Below are positions 29,068 to 38,965 of a stretch of 64,000 bases of DNA, piece after piece. The notes below the pieces were generated by a model. That model made no database searches. It saw only the letters and a list, made by a program, of their open reading frames with translations, and was not told the DNA's origin. This DNA is from Desulfurivibrio dismutans (GTDB lineage: Bacteria > Desulfobacterota > Desulfobulbia > Desulfobulbales > Desulfurivibrionaceae). The stretch covers positions 186,001-250,000 of the forward strand of contig NZ_JARGDQ010000002.1 in NCBI RefSeq assembly GCF_029210385.1, in the 5' to 3' direction. A program made the translations under genes and the position numbers. Position 1 is the stretch's first letter, and each line of letters opens with the position of its first letter.

Positions 29068-30891
29068 TTAGAGCTGCCTGTGGGCTTGGTGGTAAAAATC
29101 CAGGTACTGGTGCATCACCCGGTTCCAGGTATAGTGTTCCCGAATATGCTGAACGGCGGCCCGGCGCATGTCAAGCACCTTTTCCGGGTGGCGGCGGAAA
29201 AGAGTCAGGGCGCGCTGCATGGCGCCCATTAAGGCGGCTGATTTGTGTTCCCGGTAGCAGAGCCCGGTGACCCCGTCCACCACTTTGACCAGGCCGCCGA
29301 CGTGATGGACGATGGGCAGGTTGCCCAGCAGTTGGGCCATGTAATCGGTCAGCCCGCAGGGTTCGTAGCGCGAAGGGATCAGAAAAAAGTCGCCGGCGGC
29401 AAAGACCTGGTTGGCCACCATGGGGTCGTAGCCCTGGAGAAAACAGAGCCGGCCCCGGTTGCTTTCTGCCTCCGCCAGGCGAACCAGGGCCTGTTCGCAA
29501 CCCTTGTCGCCGGAGCCCAGGATCAGCACCTGAAAGCCCCGGTCCAAGGGCAGCAGGGTTTCCAGGGCCCCCAACAGTTTGTCCACCCCCTTCTGGGCGG
29601 TCAGCCGGCCGACAAAGGTGAACAGGGGCATTGGCAGGAGCAGGCCGCTGGCCGGGCCATCCGCCGGAGGCGGGCCGGCGGCCGGGTCCGGGTCCAGATA
29701 ACCGGCCCGGCGCAGACCGGGCCAGCAGTCGGCGGTCAGGTTTTCCACCAGTTGCTGCCGGCATTTTGACTTGCCGGCTAAATCCCCCGTGCCGGGCGAG
29801 AAAGCGGCGGGCAGCCCAAGTTTAGTCGGTTCTTCGGGGTTGAAATCAGCCGGGTTGATGCCGTTGGTGATCCCGTGCAGAGTAATGCCCCGGCCCAGTA
29901 ACCGGTGGCCCAGCCAGCCGGTGAGGGCGTCGTCGTCGGTCTGCTGTAGTTCGCGGGCGTAATTCTCGCTCACCGTGTTGAGCGGCGCGTAATTGGCGGC
30001 GGCCAGAAAAGGATCGAATTTGCCGTCCAGCAGGTTGTTGTCGATCACCCGGGGCGGCAGGCCGGTAATTGCCTCGGCAAAGGGCAGGTCGTCCACCTCC
30101 TGGTGGTAGCCCGCTCCGGCGTTGTGGACTGTGACCACGGCGGCGGTGGCGGCAAAGTAATGGCGGTAACCTTCCAACTCACGGATCATGGCCGGCAGCA
30201 GGGCGGTGTGACCGTCGTGGCAGTGAATGACCTGCGGTTTTGCCTCCTGGCGGATCATCAGGGCCAGGGCGCCTTTTTGCAGCAGAACGTTCATGGCGAA
30301 ATAATCGAAATGACCGCTGCCCTGGTGATGCTGGTGGTTGAGGGCCTCTTCAGCGGCGGTGTAGGTGTAGACCCCCTGTTTTTCCTGGTAGCGATGGGCG
30401 TCCAGCAGGTAAATAGAGAGGGCGCCGCCTTTGCCGCCGCCTTTGCCGCCAACTTTGCCATTGTCGGGCAGCGCCGTCGCCGGCCGCAGGCTTTGGTCCT
30501 TGCTGCGGGCCGGCGGCGGCGCCAGGTGGCGGGCGAATATTCGCACCAGTTCACGCCGCTCCACCCCCACATAGTTCATGTCCACCTCGAAGTGCAGGTT
30601 GGCCGGGGCAAAACCCAGGGCCTCGGGGTTCATGAAGCCGTATAAAGGCAGCACCACGCTGACCCGGTGGCCGGCCAGGGCCAGGGCCTCGGCCAGTTGG
30701 CGCACCACGTCCTTGACCCCGCCGGCCCCGGCCAGGCCGTCATACTCCCGGGTAATCATCCAGATTTCCGGTAAGCGGCCAGTCGGCACCGTGGCCTGCG
30801 GCGATTGAGCCGGCTGGCGTGCCGGGGTCTGCGGCCCCATCTTGCCTACCGTGTTGGTAGCCTGATCGTTTATGGCCGACTTTTTTTTCAT
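29068..30891 (-). CDS. glgA: Glycogen/starch synthase (GT5), extended
   Basis: 607 residues against about 480 in most bacterial GlgA. The GT5 features are an N-terminal [26 protein letters not shown], in which the usual KTGGL motif is altered to GAGGV, then [12 protein letters not shown], and the C-terminal [38 protein letters not shown]. It should elongate alpha-1,4-glucan from ADP- or UDP-glucose. The N-terminal 40 residues and low-complexity inserts (near residues 120-150 and about 395-410, Pro/Gly/Ala-rich) account for the extra length. The altered KxGGL motif makes donor choice uncertain. The start overlaps the aroC stop. Confidence 0.85.
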   Translation of the reverse strand: MKKKSAINDQATNTVGKMGPQTPARQPAQSPQATVPTGRLPEIWMITREYDGLAGAGGVKDVVRQLAEALALAGHRVSVVLPLYGFMNPEALGFAPANLHFEVDMNYVGVERRELVRIFARHLAPPPARSKDQSLRPATALPDNGKVGGKGGGKGGALSIYLLDAHRYQEKQGVYTYTAAEEALNHQHHQGSGHFDYFAMNVLLQKGALALMIRQEAKPQVIHCHDGHTALLPAMIRELEGYRHYFAATAAVVTVHNAGAGYHQEVDDLPFAEAITGLPPRVIDNNLLDGKFDPFLAAANYAPLNTVSENYARELQQTDDDALTGWLGHRLLGRGITLHGITNGINPADFNPEEPTKLGLPAAFSPGTGDLAGKSKCRQQLVENLTADCWPGLRRAGYLDPDPAAGPPPADGPASGLLLPMPLFTFVGRLTAQKGVDKLLGALETLLPLDRGFQVLILGSGDKGCEQALVRLAEAESNRGRLCFLQGYDPMVANQVFAAGDFFLIPSRYEPCGLTDYMAQLLGNLPIVHHVGGLVKVVDGVTGLCYREHKSAALMGAMQRALTLFRRHPEKVLDMRRAAVQHIREHYTWNRVMHQYLDFYHQAHRQL

Positions 30892-32000
30892 GGTCGATCA
30901 TCCGGGGTAAAATGATTTTTTGTCCGCTGTCCATCGTTTTCTGCCGACTGAACCAGGGTGCGTTGGCGCAGCAGGTGATCGGCCAGGACCAGCCTGGTCA
31001 TCGCCTCGCAGACCGGGATAATCCGGGGGATGGCGGAAATGTCGTGGCGGCCTCCGACCTTGATGGTCACCGGTTGCCCCTGCCGGTTGATGGTTTGCTG
31101 TTCCCGGGCGATGGAGGGAATGGGTTTGACCGCCGCCCGGATGATGATTTCGTCGCCGTTGGCAATGCCGGCCAGAATACCACCGGCATTGTTTCCCGTG
31201 AAACCCTCCGGGGTGATGGGGTCGTTGTTTTCCGAGCCGGTGAGGCGGGCGGCGGCAAAGCCGGCCCCGATCTCCACTCCCTTGACCGCCCCGATGGACA
31301 TCATGGCCCGGGCCAGTTCGGCATCGAGTTTGTCGAAAACCGGCTCCCCCAGCCCCGCCGGGCAGCCGCTGACCCGGATCTCGACGATCCCGCCCAGGGT
31401 GTCGTGGTTCCGGCGAACCTCGTCGATGCGGGTAACCATGGCGGCGGCGGCTTCGTTGTCCGGGCAGAATAGCTCGTTTTGGCTGATCTCTTCCAGGTTA
31501 CAGCGCCGGGCGGCAACCCCGCCCAGCTCCACGGTATAGGCCCGCACCCTGATGCCTGCGGTGGCCAGTAGTTGGCCGGCCACCGCCCCGGCGGCCACCC
31601 GGGCCGCCGTTTCCCGGGCCGAGGCCCGGCCGCCGCCGCGGTGGTCGCGCAAGCCATATTTTTTTTGATAGGTGATGTCGCCGTGGCCCGGCCGGTAAAT
31701 ATCTTTCAGGTGGTCGTAGGATTTGCTGTGGGCGTCCCGGTTGAAGATCACCAGACTGATGGGGGTGCCGGTGGTTAGCCCCTCGAAGGTGCCGGCGAGG
31801 ATCTCCACCCGGTCCGGTTCCTTGCGGGGGGTGGAGGCGGGGCCGCGGCCGGGGCGGCGGCGGTCCAGGTCGGTCTGGATAACTTCCGGGGTCAGGGGAA
31901 TGCCCGGCGGGCAGCCGTCCACCACGGCTCCCACCCCGGTGCCGTGGGATTCGCCCCAGGTGGTAATCTGAAAAATTTTGCCAAAGGTGTTGCCTGCCAT
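30888..32000 (-). CDS. aroC: Chorismate synthase
   Basis: 370 residues. Family signatures are in place: the N-terminal [18 protein letters not shown], the flavin/phosphate-binding region [16 protein letters not shown], the [18 protein letters not shown] block and the C-terminal [14 protein letters not shown]. It converts 5-enolpyruvylshikimate-3-phosphate to chorismate using reduced FMN. It follows the shikimate kinase gene on the same strand, so two of the last steps of the shikimate pathway are linked, and overlaps glgA by four bases. Confidence 0.96.
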   Translation of the reverse strand: MAGNTFGKIFQITTWGESHGTGVGAVVDGCPPGIPLTPEVIQTDLDRRRPGRGPASTPRKEPDRVEILAGTFEGLTTGTPISLVIFNRDAHSKSYDHLKDIYRPGHGDITYQKKYGLRDHRGGGRASARETAARVAAGAVAGQLLATAGIRVRAYTVELGGVAARRCNLEEISQNELFCPDNEAAAAMVTRIDEVRRNHDTLGGIVEIRVSGCPAGLGEPVFDKLDAELARAMMSIGAVKGVEIGAGFAAARLTGSENNDPITPEGFTGNNAGGILAGIANGDEIIIRAAVKPIPSIAREQQTINRQGQPVTIKVGGRHDISAIPRIIPVCEAMTRLVLADHLLRQRTLVQSAENDGQRTKNHFTPDDRP

Positions 32001-32106
32001 ATTGTTTACTCGCGGTTTTTGATGATTTGCCGCTGCCGCTCAAGAATGGCGGACGGCCGGTTGTTGGTGTTAGCTGTGATGAATCCGCAAGAAGCCATCA
32101 CAGCGC

Positions 32107-32775
32107 CTATGGACTTTTGGCGATTTCATTAACTTTTTTGAGGGGTGGTTTCGTGGTTTCATGGTTGCTCTGCAGGCAGTCAATGATCCGCTCGACGATG
32201 GCTGTCGGATCGGCGGCGGTGGTGTCGATTTCCAGGTTGGCCGCCTGTTGATACAACCTTTGCCGCTGTTGCAGCACCTCTGCGATTTCCGTCAGTTGCC
32301 CCTGGCTGGTCAGGGCCGGCCGCTGTTGGTCGCTGACCGCGTCGGCGCTGATACGTTTTGCAATGGTGGCGGCATCGGCGGTGAGCCAGATAACCGGCCA
32401 GGAAGCCTTGATGGCCGGCCAGAGATCTTCCTGTAAAACGGCGCCGCCGCCGGTGGCTATCACCCACCCCGGTTGGTGGGACGCCGCTGTGGGCCCGGCG
32501 GGACAGGAGCGGTCAGCCTCGCCGGTGAAAGCCTGGGTGGCCCGGGGCCGGCTTAACTCCCGGAGCAGTTCCCGCTCCCGCTGGCGGAAATAGTCCCATC
32601 CATGGGTGGTGACCATCTCTTTGATGCTCATCCCTTCCCGCCGGGTGATTTCCCGGTCCATATCCAGGAACTCCAAGTCCAGGCGGGAAGCGAGCAGTTT
32701 ACCCACCACGCTTTTGCCACAGGCCCGGTAGCCGATGAGAAAGATTTTAGTCCGTTCCACTGCCGATCTTTTCAT
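32107..32775 (-). CDS. aroK: Shikimate kinase
   Basis: 222 residues, longer than the usual 170. The Walker A motif GYRACGKS spans residues 15-22; the shikimate-binding DMDREITRREGMSIKEM and the IATGGGAVL motif follow. It phosphorylates shikimate at C3. About 25 extra residues (ATQAFTGEADRSCPAGPTAASHQ) interrupt the region before the GGGAV motif, and the C-terminus extends by some 15. It is the first gene of the aroK-aroC-glgA-gap-hicBA-dikinase run; 106 bases separate it from aroC. Confidence 0.9.
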   Translation of the reverse strand: MKRSAVERTKIFLIGYRACGKSVVGKLLASRLDLEFLDMDREITRREGMSIKEMVTTHGWDYFRQRERELLRELSRPRATQAFTGEADRSCPAGPTAASHQPGWVIATGGGAVLQEDLWPAIKASWPVIWLTADAATIAKRISADAVSDQQRPALTSQGQLTEIAEVLQQRQRLYQQAANLEIDTTAADPTAIVERIIDCLQSNHETTKPPLKKVNEIAKSP

Positions 32776-32974
32776 CCTCTGCTATTACCATATAACCAGT
32801 CAACTTAACAAGTTAATCCACAGGCGAGCATGATGCTGACCACCCTGTTTGCGAAAGATTATGAAAAAATGCTTGCACGATTTTTTGTTTATGATAACGT
32901 TTACTAAAAATAGATGTCGTCAACTGTCATTTATTAACTTGTCACTTTCAAATAAACTAAAGGAGTGTTTAGCC

Positions 32975-33604
32975 ATGAGTTACCTGCACGATGAAGACTG
33001 CTGCTGCGGCGCCATTCAGGTGGGCCAGGAAGTACCCGATTTTGAAATGGAAACCTACGAGCCGGCCAAGGGCGATTTCGGCAAGTTTTCCCTGAGCGAG
33101 CAGAAAAAACAGGGCAAGTGGACGGTATTGGTTTTCTATCCCGCCGACTTCACTTTTGTTTGTTCCACCGAGCTGGCCGACCTGGCCGACGAGTATGAAA
33201 ATCTCAAGGCGGCCGGCGCCGAGGTGGTGACGGTGAGCACCGACACCGTGTTCACCCACCTGGCCTGGAAACGGGAAGAAAAGTTCCTGGAAAAGGCCCA
33301 ATACCCCATGGGGGCCGATCGTACCGGTGAGGTTTCGCGGCTGTTCGGAGTTTACAACGAAGAGACCGGCCTGGACCTGCGCGGCACCTTCATCATCAGC
33401 CCCGCCGGGGTGCTGGTGGCCTCGGAGATCAATTTTTACAATGTCGGCCGTAACGCCAAGGAGTTGCTGCGCAAGCTGCAGGCCAGTGTTCACGTGGCCA
33501 ACCACCCCGACGAGGCCTGCCCGGCCCGCTGGGAACAGGGTGCCAAGACCCTGACCCCCGGCCCGCAGATGGTGGGCAAGGTTTACGACGCCCTCAAGGG
33601 TTGA
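32975..33604 (+). CDS. Two-cysteine peroxiredoxin (AhpC type)
   Basis: 209 residues from ATG 32975, chosen because AGGAG lies nine bases upstream. The peroxidatic Cys63 is in FTFVCSTE and the resolving Cys182 in DEACPARW. It reduces hydrogen peroxide and organic peroxides. An unusual CCC run at residues 9-11 near the N-terminus is not part of the usual fold and may bind metal or form extra disulfides. The electron donor is not encoded next to it. The gene is monocistronic, closed by a strong terminator. Confidence 0.93.
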   Translation: MSYLHDEDCCCGAIQVGQEVPDFEMETYEPAKGDFGKFSLSEQKKQGKWTVLVFYPADFTFVCSTELADLADEYENLKAAGAEVVTVSTDTVFTHLAWKREEKFLEKAQYPMGADRTGEVSRLFGVYNEETGLDLRGTFIISPAGVLVASEINFYNVGRNAKELLRKLQASVHVANHPDEACPARWEQGAKTLTPGPQMVGKVYDALKG

Positions 33605-33709
33605 TCGGGTGACGGATTTTTTTCACCCACGGCCTGGAACTAATTTTCCAGGCCCTTGTCTCTAAGACAAGGGTGCCATAAAAAAGCACTCCGCATACCC
33701 CTCCGGGCT

Positions 33710-33762
33710 CTTCCTGTCATCTCTCCCCCTCCCCCTCCATGACAGGAAGGGCCTTTTTTTTT
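33710..33762 (+). terminator. Rho-independent terminator after the peroxiredoxin gene
   Basis: CTTCCTGTCAT (33710-33720) pairs perfectly with ATGACAGGAAG (33739-33749); GGCC and nine T residues follow. Two further hairpins precede it: GGCCTGGAA...TTTCCAGGCC (about 33631-33654) and CCCTTGTCT...AGACAAGGG (about 33653-33673). Confidence 0.85.
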
Positions 33763-33871
33763 GGAAAACGTTCAGCAGCACCGCATCTTGCGGCGATCGG
33801 CCCGGCTTGCGTACTGAGGTACGCGGCGCCGGTCCGCTTGCCGCAACCTGCGGCACTGCTGAACGTTTTCC
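33763..33871 (+). repeat. 109-nt hairpin family, copy B
   Basis: Terminal arms of 16 bases (GGAAAACGTTCAGCAG / CTGCTGAACGTTTTCC) are perfect inverted repeats. Inside, CCGCA/TGCGG, TTGCGGC/GCCGCAA, CCGGC/GCCGG and GCGTAC/GTACGC pair in turn, so almost the whole element folds as one hairpin. It directly follows the T-run of the peroxiredoxin terminator. The remaining 150 bases before the next gene show nothing recognisable. Confidence 0.85.
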
Positions 33872-34021
33872 TGTTTGGTTGTTCGGGGGTTTTTTTGTGG
33901 GGTGCCTGTCGGGCTTTGCGGTCCCTTCCCCGGTGCTAAAGCCAAAGAATTTGGCGGCTCCCTGTTGTCCTCGGTTTTTTCCTGGCGTATTGTTCGGGGT
34001 TTTGGGTAAAGTGGGCTGATT

Positions 34022-35437
34022 ATGCACGCTCCCAAAGCATCGGCAATCAACATTATCTGGCTGGGGATGATCGCCGTGGCCACGGTGACCGCCGCCTATA
34101 CCGGGCGGATGGACGAAGTGACCACCGCCTCTTTTGAGTCGGCCAAGTCCGGGGTGATGCTGGCCATCGGCTTGATCGGGCCCATGGCCTTCTGGCTGGG
34201 GCTGATGAAGGTGGCCGAGGCCGGCGGGCTGATGCGGATGATCGCCCGGGCCCTGCGACCGCTGATGACCCGTCTTTTTCCCGATGTGCCCGCCGAGCAC
34301 CCGGCCATGAGCGCCATGATCATGAACATGGCCGCCAACACCATGGGCCTGGGCAACGCCGCCACCCCCATGGGCATCAAGGCCATGCAGGAGTTGGACA
34401 AGCTGGCCCAGGAAAAAGGCACCGCCACCAACGCCATGTGCCTCTTTCTGGCCATCAACACCTCCAGCGTTACCCTGCTGCCCCTGGGTGTGATCACCGT
34501 GCGGGCCGCCGCCGGCGCCACCAGTCCGGCGGAAATTCTCATTCCCGCCATCGTCGCCACCTTTTGTTCCACCATGGTGGCCATTACCATGGCCAAGCTG
34601 ATGGCCGGGCCCGAGCCGGGCAAACCGCCGCTGCCGGGTGGCTTTTCCGCCACTTCGGGGGCTGGTGCTTCCTCCGCCGTGGCCGGTAAACCGGCGACGA
34701 CGTCCGGCCCGCCGGCCGATAAAACCACCACCACTGCCGAGGAAACCAGCCGTTCCGGCCAGGCACAGGAGCCGCCGCCGGACCGGGAACATACCCTGAG
34801 CCCGCCCGGCAGCGCCGGCCGCTTTTTCATTTTGCTGCTGTTGCTGGCCTTTGCCGGCGGTATCGTTTACCGGCTGTTCTTTGTTGCCGGCGGTGGCGGC
34901 GAGGAAAACTCCATCTCGGTGATCGGCGCCGTTTCCACCTGGATCATCCCCATGCTTATCGCCGGTTTGCTGATTTTCGGTTATCTTCGCGGGGTCAGGG
35001 TGTATGAGGTGGCCACCGAGGGGGCCAAGGAGGGGTTCAACACCGCGGTGCGGATCATCCCCTTTCTGGTGGCCATCTTCGTGGCCATCGGCATGTTCCG
35101 GGCCAGTGGCGCCATGGAGATCATGATCAAGGTGCTCTCGCCCTTCACCGAACGGCTCGGGCTGCCCGCCGAGGCCCTGGGCATGGCCCTGATGCGGCCC
35201 CTTTCCGGCAGCGGCGCCTTCGGCATGATGAGCGAGATCGTGGCCCGCGACCCGGACAGCTTCGTGGCCTTTCTGGTTTCGGTCATGCAGGGCTCCACCG
35301 AGACCACCTTTTATGTGCTGGCGGTTTATTTCGGCGCCGTGGGCATCACCCGCACCCGGCATGCCCTGCCTGCCGCCCTCACCGCCGACGCCGCCGGGAT
35401 CGTGGCGGCGGTGGTTGTTTGTAACCTGTGGTTTTAG
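34022..35437 (+). CDS. SpmA-SpmB fusion, nucleoside-recognition (Gate) membrane protein
   Basis: 471 residues. The N-terminal half (to about 200) is SpmA-like (AKSGVMLAIGLIGPMAFWLGLMKVAEAGG, NMAANTMGLGNAATPMGIKAM). After a low-complexity linker rich in Pro, Thr, Ser and Ala (about 200-262), the C-terminal half is SpmB-like (FNTAVRIIPFLVAIFVAIGMFRASGAM, MRPLSGSGAFGMMSE, QGSTETTFYVLAVYFG). SpmA and SpmB were named for spore maturation in Bacillus, but the Gate fold is a transporter-like membrane unit found in many non-sporulating Gram-negatives. The substrate is unknown. Its stop lies at the first base of a hairpin repeat. Confidence 0.88.
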   Translation: MHAPKASAINIIWLGMIAVATVTAAYTGRMDEVTTASFESAKSGVMLAIGLIGPMAFWLGLMKVAEAGGLMRMIARALRPLMTRLFPDVPAEHPAMSAMIMNMAANTMGLGNAATPMGIKAMQELDKLAQEKGTATNAMCLFLAINTSSVTLLPLGVITVRAAAGATSPAEILIPAIVATFCSTMVAITMAKLMAGPEPGKPPLPGGFSATSGAGASSAVAGKPATTSGPPADKTTTTAEETSRSGQAQEPPPDREHTLSPPGSAGRFFILLLLLAFAGGIVYRLFFVAGGGGEENSISVIGAVSTWIIPMLIAGLLIFGYLRGVRVYEVATEGAKEGFNTAVRIIPFLVAIFVAIGMFRASGAMEIMIKVLSPFTERLGLPAEALGMALMRPLSGSGAFGMMSEIVARDPDSFVAFLVSVMQGSTETTFYVLAVYFGAVGITRTRHALPAALTADAAGIVAAVVVCNLWF

Positions 35438-35545
35438 GCAAACGTCCGGCAGCACCGCATCTTTGGGCGATCAGCCCGGCTTGCGTACGGGTGTACGCGG
35501 CGCCGGGCTGCTTGCCCAAACCTGCGGCACTGCTGGACGTTTGCC
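35437..35545 (+). repeat. 109-nt hairpin family, copy C
   Basis: It begins on the last base of the preceding stop codon. Arms GGCAAACGTCCGGCAG / CTGCTGGACGTTTGCC pair at 15 of 16 positions, although both differ from copy B. An inner stem is also changed on both sides (TTTGGGC/GCCCAAA instead of TTGCGGC/GCCGCAA), which preserves pairing, and AGCCCGGC/GCCGGGCT is a second paired change. Confidence 0.88.
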
Positions 35546-35593
35546 GCCCTTTTTTATATTCTTGAATTTTGTTTGTTATAAGGAGATAGCACG

Positions 35594-36280
35594 ATGAAGC
35601 AGATTATTGTTTTGGCCACCCGCAACCGGGGCAAGGTCAAGGAGTTGCAGGAGATGCTGGCGGGTTTTCCGGTGGAGATTCGTTCGCTGGACGACTTCGG
35701 GCCGCTGCCCGAGGTGGTGGAGGACGGCGCCACCTTCGATGACAACGCCTACAAAAAGGCCATCTTTACCGCCAAGGCCCTGGGCCTGCCGGCCATGGCC
35801 GACGATTCCGGCCTGGCGGTGGAAGCCCTGGAGGGTGCGCCGGGGGTTTACTCGGCCCGCTATGCCGGCGAGGCGGCCGATGACGCGGCCAACATTGCCA
35901 AAGTATTGAAAGATATGGAAGGCCAGGAAGATCGCCGGGCCGCCTTTGTCTGCGTGCTCTCGCTGGCGGTGCCGTCCGGCCCGGCCCTTACCTACGAGGG
36001 GCGCTGCGAGGGGGAGATCACCCACGAACCTAAGGGCAGCGGGGGCTTCGGCTACGATCCGGTAATGTTTTACGCCCCCTTGGGCAAGACCTTTGCCGAG
36101 ATGAGCCCGGAGGAAAAGAACCGGGTCAGCCACCGGGGCCAGGCCATGGCCCAGGTGCGGGAGGAGTTCGACAAGATCCTCAAGTGGCTGGAGCACAGGC
36201 TGATGGAAGGGAAGGATCCCAAGCCGGATCACCGTGAATTTGAGCACAATGACTGGTCCGAGGAGGTCATGGTAAAATGA
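35594..36280 (+). CDS. rdgB: XTP/dITP diphosphatase (RdgB/HAM1)
   Basis: 228 residues. It hydrolyses ITP, dITP and XTP to monophosphates, clearing deaminated purines. Signatures: [15 protein letters not shown] at the N-terminus, [33 protein letters not shown] and [23 protein letters not shown] with the closing SHRGQA. The last 30 residues ([24 protein letters not shown]) extend beyond the usual end. An AAGGAG ribosome site precedes it. The stop overlaps the start of hisHF (ATGA). Confidence 0.95.
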   Translation: MKQIIVLATRNRGKVKELQEMLAGFPVEIRSLDDFGPLPEVVEDGATFDDNAYKKAIFTAKALGLPAMADDSGLAVEALEGAPGVYSARYAGEAADDAANIAKVLKDMEGQEDRRAAFVCVLSLAVPSGPALTYEGRCEGEITHEPKGSGGFGYDPVMFYAPLGKTFAEMSPEEKNRVSHRGQAMAQVREEFDKILKWLEHRLMEGKDPKPDHREFEHNDWSEEVMVK

Positions 36281-37926
36281 CCCCGAGCCAACCCGCCATC
36301 ACCCTGCTTGACTACGGCGCGGGCAATGTGCGCAGCGTGCGTAACGCCATCCGCAAATTGGGTTTTACCGTTAAGGATGTGGCCCAACCGGCCGATATTC
36401 TGCAGGCCGAAAAGCTGATTTTTCCAGGGGTGGGCAGCTTCGGCGCCGCCATGGCCAGCCTGCAGCGCCAGGGCTACCTGGAGCCGCTGCGGGAATACCT
36501 GCTGGCCGGGCGGCCCTATCTCGGCATCTGCCTGGGCCTGCAGACCCTGTTTGAGGGCAGCGAGGAGTCCCCCGGGGTGGCCGGGCTTGGCCTGATCAAG
36601 GGGCGGATCGAACGCTTCCGTGATCCCGGTCTGGCCGTGCCCCAGATCGGCTGGAACGGGATTGCCATCCGCCAGCCCTCGTCGTTGTTTGCCGACTACC
36701 GGGAAGAAAAACTCTACTTTGTTCACACCTACCGGGCGGTGGCCAACCAGGAAAACCGTGACTGGATCCTGGCGGAAACCACCTACGGCGGCGATTTCAT
36801 CAGTGCCGTGCAGCAGGGCGAGGTGGTCGCCTGTCAGTTTCACCCGGAAAAAAGCGGCCAGGCGGGGCTGAATATCCTGCGCAATTTTCTGCAAGAGCCC
36901 AAGGCCGCGCCCCGGCCGGTAACCACCGGCACCCCGCTGTCCGGTGTGCCCCTGGGTGCTTCGGGCTATCCCCCGGCCCGCACCAGGCTGGCCAAGCGGA
37001 TCATCGCCTGCCTGGACGTGCGCAGCAACGACCGGGGCGACCTGGTGGTGACCAAGGGCGACCAGTACGATGTCCGGGAGACCGGCGGTGAGGTGCGCAA
37101 TCTGGGTAAGCCGGTGGAGCTGGCGGCCCGTTACTTTCAGGAGGGGGCCGATGAGGTGACCTTTCTCAACATCACCGCCTTCCGTGATTTTCCCCTGGAA
37201 GACCAGCCCATGCTGGAGGTGCTGGAACGGGCCTCGGAAGAGGTCTTCGTGCCCCTGACCATCGGCGGCGGTGTCCGGGAGTTCACCGATGCCAACGGAC
37301 GCTTTTACTCGGCCCTGGACGTGGCGGCCCGCTACTTCCGGGCCGGGGCCGACAAGATCTCCATCGGCAGCGACGCGGTGACGGTGGTGGAGGAGTACCT
37401 GCGCCGGGGCCGCAAGAAGGACGGCAAAAGCTCCATCGAGCAGATCGCCTACGTGTACGGTAACCAGGCGGTGGTGATTTCCATCGACCCGCGCCGGGTG
37501 TACGTCAACCGCCCCGAAGACGTGCCCCACCGGGTGATCCCCACCGCCTTCCCCGGCCCGGGCGGCGAAGAGTATTGCTGGTACCAGTGCACCGTCAAGG
37601 GCGGCCGCGAGGGCCGCGACTTGGACGCCGCCACCCTGGCGGTGGCCTGCGAGGAGCTGGGAGCCGGGGAGATCCTGCTCAACTGCATCGACAAGGACGG
37701 CACCAACTCCGGCTTTGATCACGAGCTGATCAAACTGGTCAAGGAGGCGGTAACCATCCCGGTGATCGCCTCCAGCGGCGCCGGCAGCCCCGAACACTTC
37801 AGCGAAGTCTTCACCGCCACCAACGCTGAAGCCGCCCTGGCCGCCGGCATCTTCCACCGCCGCGAGGTGGAGATCTCGACGGTCAAGGAGCATCTGCAAC
37901 GGCATGGGATTGAAGTGCGGTTGTGA
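36277..37926 (+). CDS. hisHF: Single-chain imidazole glycerol phosphate synthase (HisH-HisF fusion)
   Basis: 549 residues. Residues 1-205 are a class I glutaminase with catalytic Cys85 (GICLGLQ), His189 and Glu191 (CQFHPEKS). A linker of about 30 residues ([20 protein letters not shown]) leads to a cyclase barrel with its two aspartates ([15 protein letters not shown]). It makes imidazole glycerol phosphate and AICAR from PRFAR and glutamine. Most bacteria use separate HisH and HisF; this order and several cyclase stretches ([45 protein letters not shown]) resemble the fused eukaryotic HIS7 type from memory. No other his gene is adjacent. Confidence 0.93.
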   Translation: MTPSQPAITLLDYGAGNVRSVRNAIRKLGFTVKDVAQPADILQAEKLIFPGVGSFGAAMASLQRQGYLEPLREYLLAGRPYLGICLGLQTLFEGSEESPGVAGLGLIKGRIERFRDPGLAVPQIGWNGIAIRQPSSLFADYREEKLYFVHTYRAVANQENRDWILAETTYGGDFISAVQQGEVVACQFHPEKSGQAGLNILRNFLQEPKAAPRPVTTGTPLSGVPLGASGYPPARTRLAKRIIACLDVRSNDRGDLVVTKGDQYDVRETGGEVRNLGKPVELAARYFQEGADEVTFLNITAFRDFPLEDQPMLEVLERASEEVFVPLTIGGGVREFTDANGRFYSALDVAARYFRAGADKISIGSDAVTVVEEYLRRGRKKDGKSSIEQIAYVYGNQAVVISIDPRRVYVNRPEDVPHRVIPTAFPGPGGEEYCWYQCTVKGGREGRDLDAATLAVACEELGAGEILLNCIDKDGTNSGFDHELIKLVKEAVTIPVIASSGAGSPEHFSEVFTATNAEAALAAGIFHRREVEISTVKEHLQRHGIEVRL

Positions 37927-38240
37927 GGTTTTACGAAGGGTTTCAGGCGGCTGGGGGGCAGTTCATTTGCCGCTTGCTGGTGTAAATGCCGACATCTTGC
38001 GGAATCAGGCTGTTTGGGGGGTGGTTTTTTCTTTGACATGCCGGTCGGCAGCCGTTATTGACAAAAGTGTCGGCTTTTGAGGGGGAAGTTGCACCGGTTG
38101 TCGCTGATGCCCCTTTTTTGAAGGGTCGAGAAAAACAACTTCCTATCACCGCCCCCTGTATCACGCTAGGCAATAGAGGGGGTAGTGCCATTTTTTTGGC
38201 ATGCTGGGCTCTGTTATTCAGTTTTATTGTGGAGGTTGAT
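37927..38240. other. Intergenic region between hisHF and the small membrane protein
   Basis: Its 314 bases hold no convincing gene; an open frame reading in from 38058 is only an unlikely N-terminal extension of the next gene. CCCCCT and AGGGGG (about 38151-38186) can form a hairpin, and a TTGACA lies at about 38059. A run of T follows GATGCCCC at about 38111. Confidence 0.35.
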
Positions 38241-38606
38241 TTGAATACCTATTACATTTTCAAGATCGTTCATCTTACCGGGATATTTTTTGTATTCAGC
38301 GCCCTTGGTGGGCACATGTTCAGGGCGGCGATTGGTAGCAAAGAAGATAATCCGCTACCAAAGTTTATTGGCATGTTTCACAAGGTTGGACTCCTGATTG
38401 TGTTGCTTGGCGGCCTCGGCCTATTGATGCACTTCAGTAATATCCAGGCGTTTGGTTGGATCATTGTCAAGTTTTTTGTACTAGTAATGCTGGCAGTATG
38501 GCCACTGTATTTATATGGCACTAAGGAGAAGCTGCCCTGGTTAGGGGGCGCCGCTATTCTGTTTGGTTTGGTGGCCACGTTTTTTGCGTTGTATAAGCCT
38601 TTTTAA
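38241..38606 (+). CDS. Small integral membrane protein, function unknown
   Basis: 121 residues if it starts at TTG 38241, which has GGAGG five bases upstream; an in-frame start at 38058 would add 61 residues without membrane or domain character. Four hydrophobic helices are visible: YYIFKIVHLTGIFFVFSALG, VGLLIVLLGGLGLLMHF, GWIIVKFFVLVMLAVWPLYL and GGAAILFGLVATFFALYK. Two His (HLTG and MFHKVG) sit at helix ends, a pattern seen in small haem-copper or CopD-like proteins, but no assignment is made. A hairpin follows the stop. Confidence 0.6.
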   Translation: MNTYYIFKIVHLTGIFFVFSALGGHMFRAAIGSKEDNPLPKFIGMFHKVGLLIVLLGGLGLLMHFSNIQAFGWIIVKFFVLVMLAVWPLYLYGTKEKLPWLGGAAILFGLVATFFALYKPF

Positions 38607-38610
38607 CTCA

Positions 38611-38637
38611 ACTTTCTGACTTGTGAAGTCGGAAAGT
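38611..38637 (+). terminator. Hairpin after the small membrane protein gene
   Basis: ACTTTCTGACTT pairs with AAGTCGGAAAGT (11 Watson-Crick pairs and one G-T) around a 3-base loop, five bases after the stop. No T-run follows, so termination may be weak or the role may be 3'-end protection. Confidence 0.45.
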
Positions 38638-38656
38638 CAATAGTGGCACGAAAACC

Positions 38657-38745
38657 CTACGCAGCTTTTTGCAGTTGATAAAACCGGCGCTCACAGGCAG
38701 CCGGCGAAAGATAGCCGAACTCTTCTTGGTCATCCGGCAAGCCGG
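38657..38745 (-). pseudogene. Remnant of an IS3-family transposase C-terminus
   Basis: On the minus strand about 25 residues ending at a TAG read EFGYLSPAACERRFYQLQKAA, which resembles the C-terminal end of IS3-type OrfB transposases (…LGYLSPxEFE.RF). No further transposase sequence is visible upstream in any frame. The fragment lies about 220 bases from a tRNA-Val gene and probably marks an old insertion. Confidence 0.4.
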
Positions 38746-38965
38746 AATTGAAACTTGGAATTGACTTTGCGTTTGCCACCCCTCCTCCGGATCTTGACGC
38801 CTTGATGAACCGGCATCCGGCGTTTTCGTGCCCTGGACGAAGAAATGGGTAAGCCGGTGCGGATGACCGTCAGTTGTTTTGAGCACCGCCTGAGGAACAA
38901 GATTTTTTTGGTGCAAAGTTCGGTTGCCGAAGGCGCCGGAATGGACTATTGTCGGCAAAACTCAA

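Noticed and set aside
33763-33871. Hairpin copies as simple Rho-independent terminators
   Set aside because: They are far longer than terminators, mostly lack a consistent T-run after the stem, and copy B follows an already complete terminator. A role in termination is possible but does not explain them.
33662-35455. A 597-codon open frame on the minus strand, rich in Gly and His
   Set aside because: It lies opposite the SpmA-SpmB fusion, with the composition expected of a shadow in GC-rich DNA; no family features and no ribosome site.
38608-38958. A 116-codon minus-strand open frame as a gene
   Set aside because: The only recognisable protein similarity here, the transposase tail, is in a different frame, so this frame is probably spurious.
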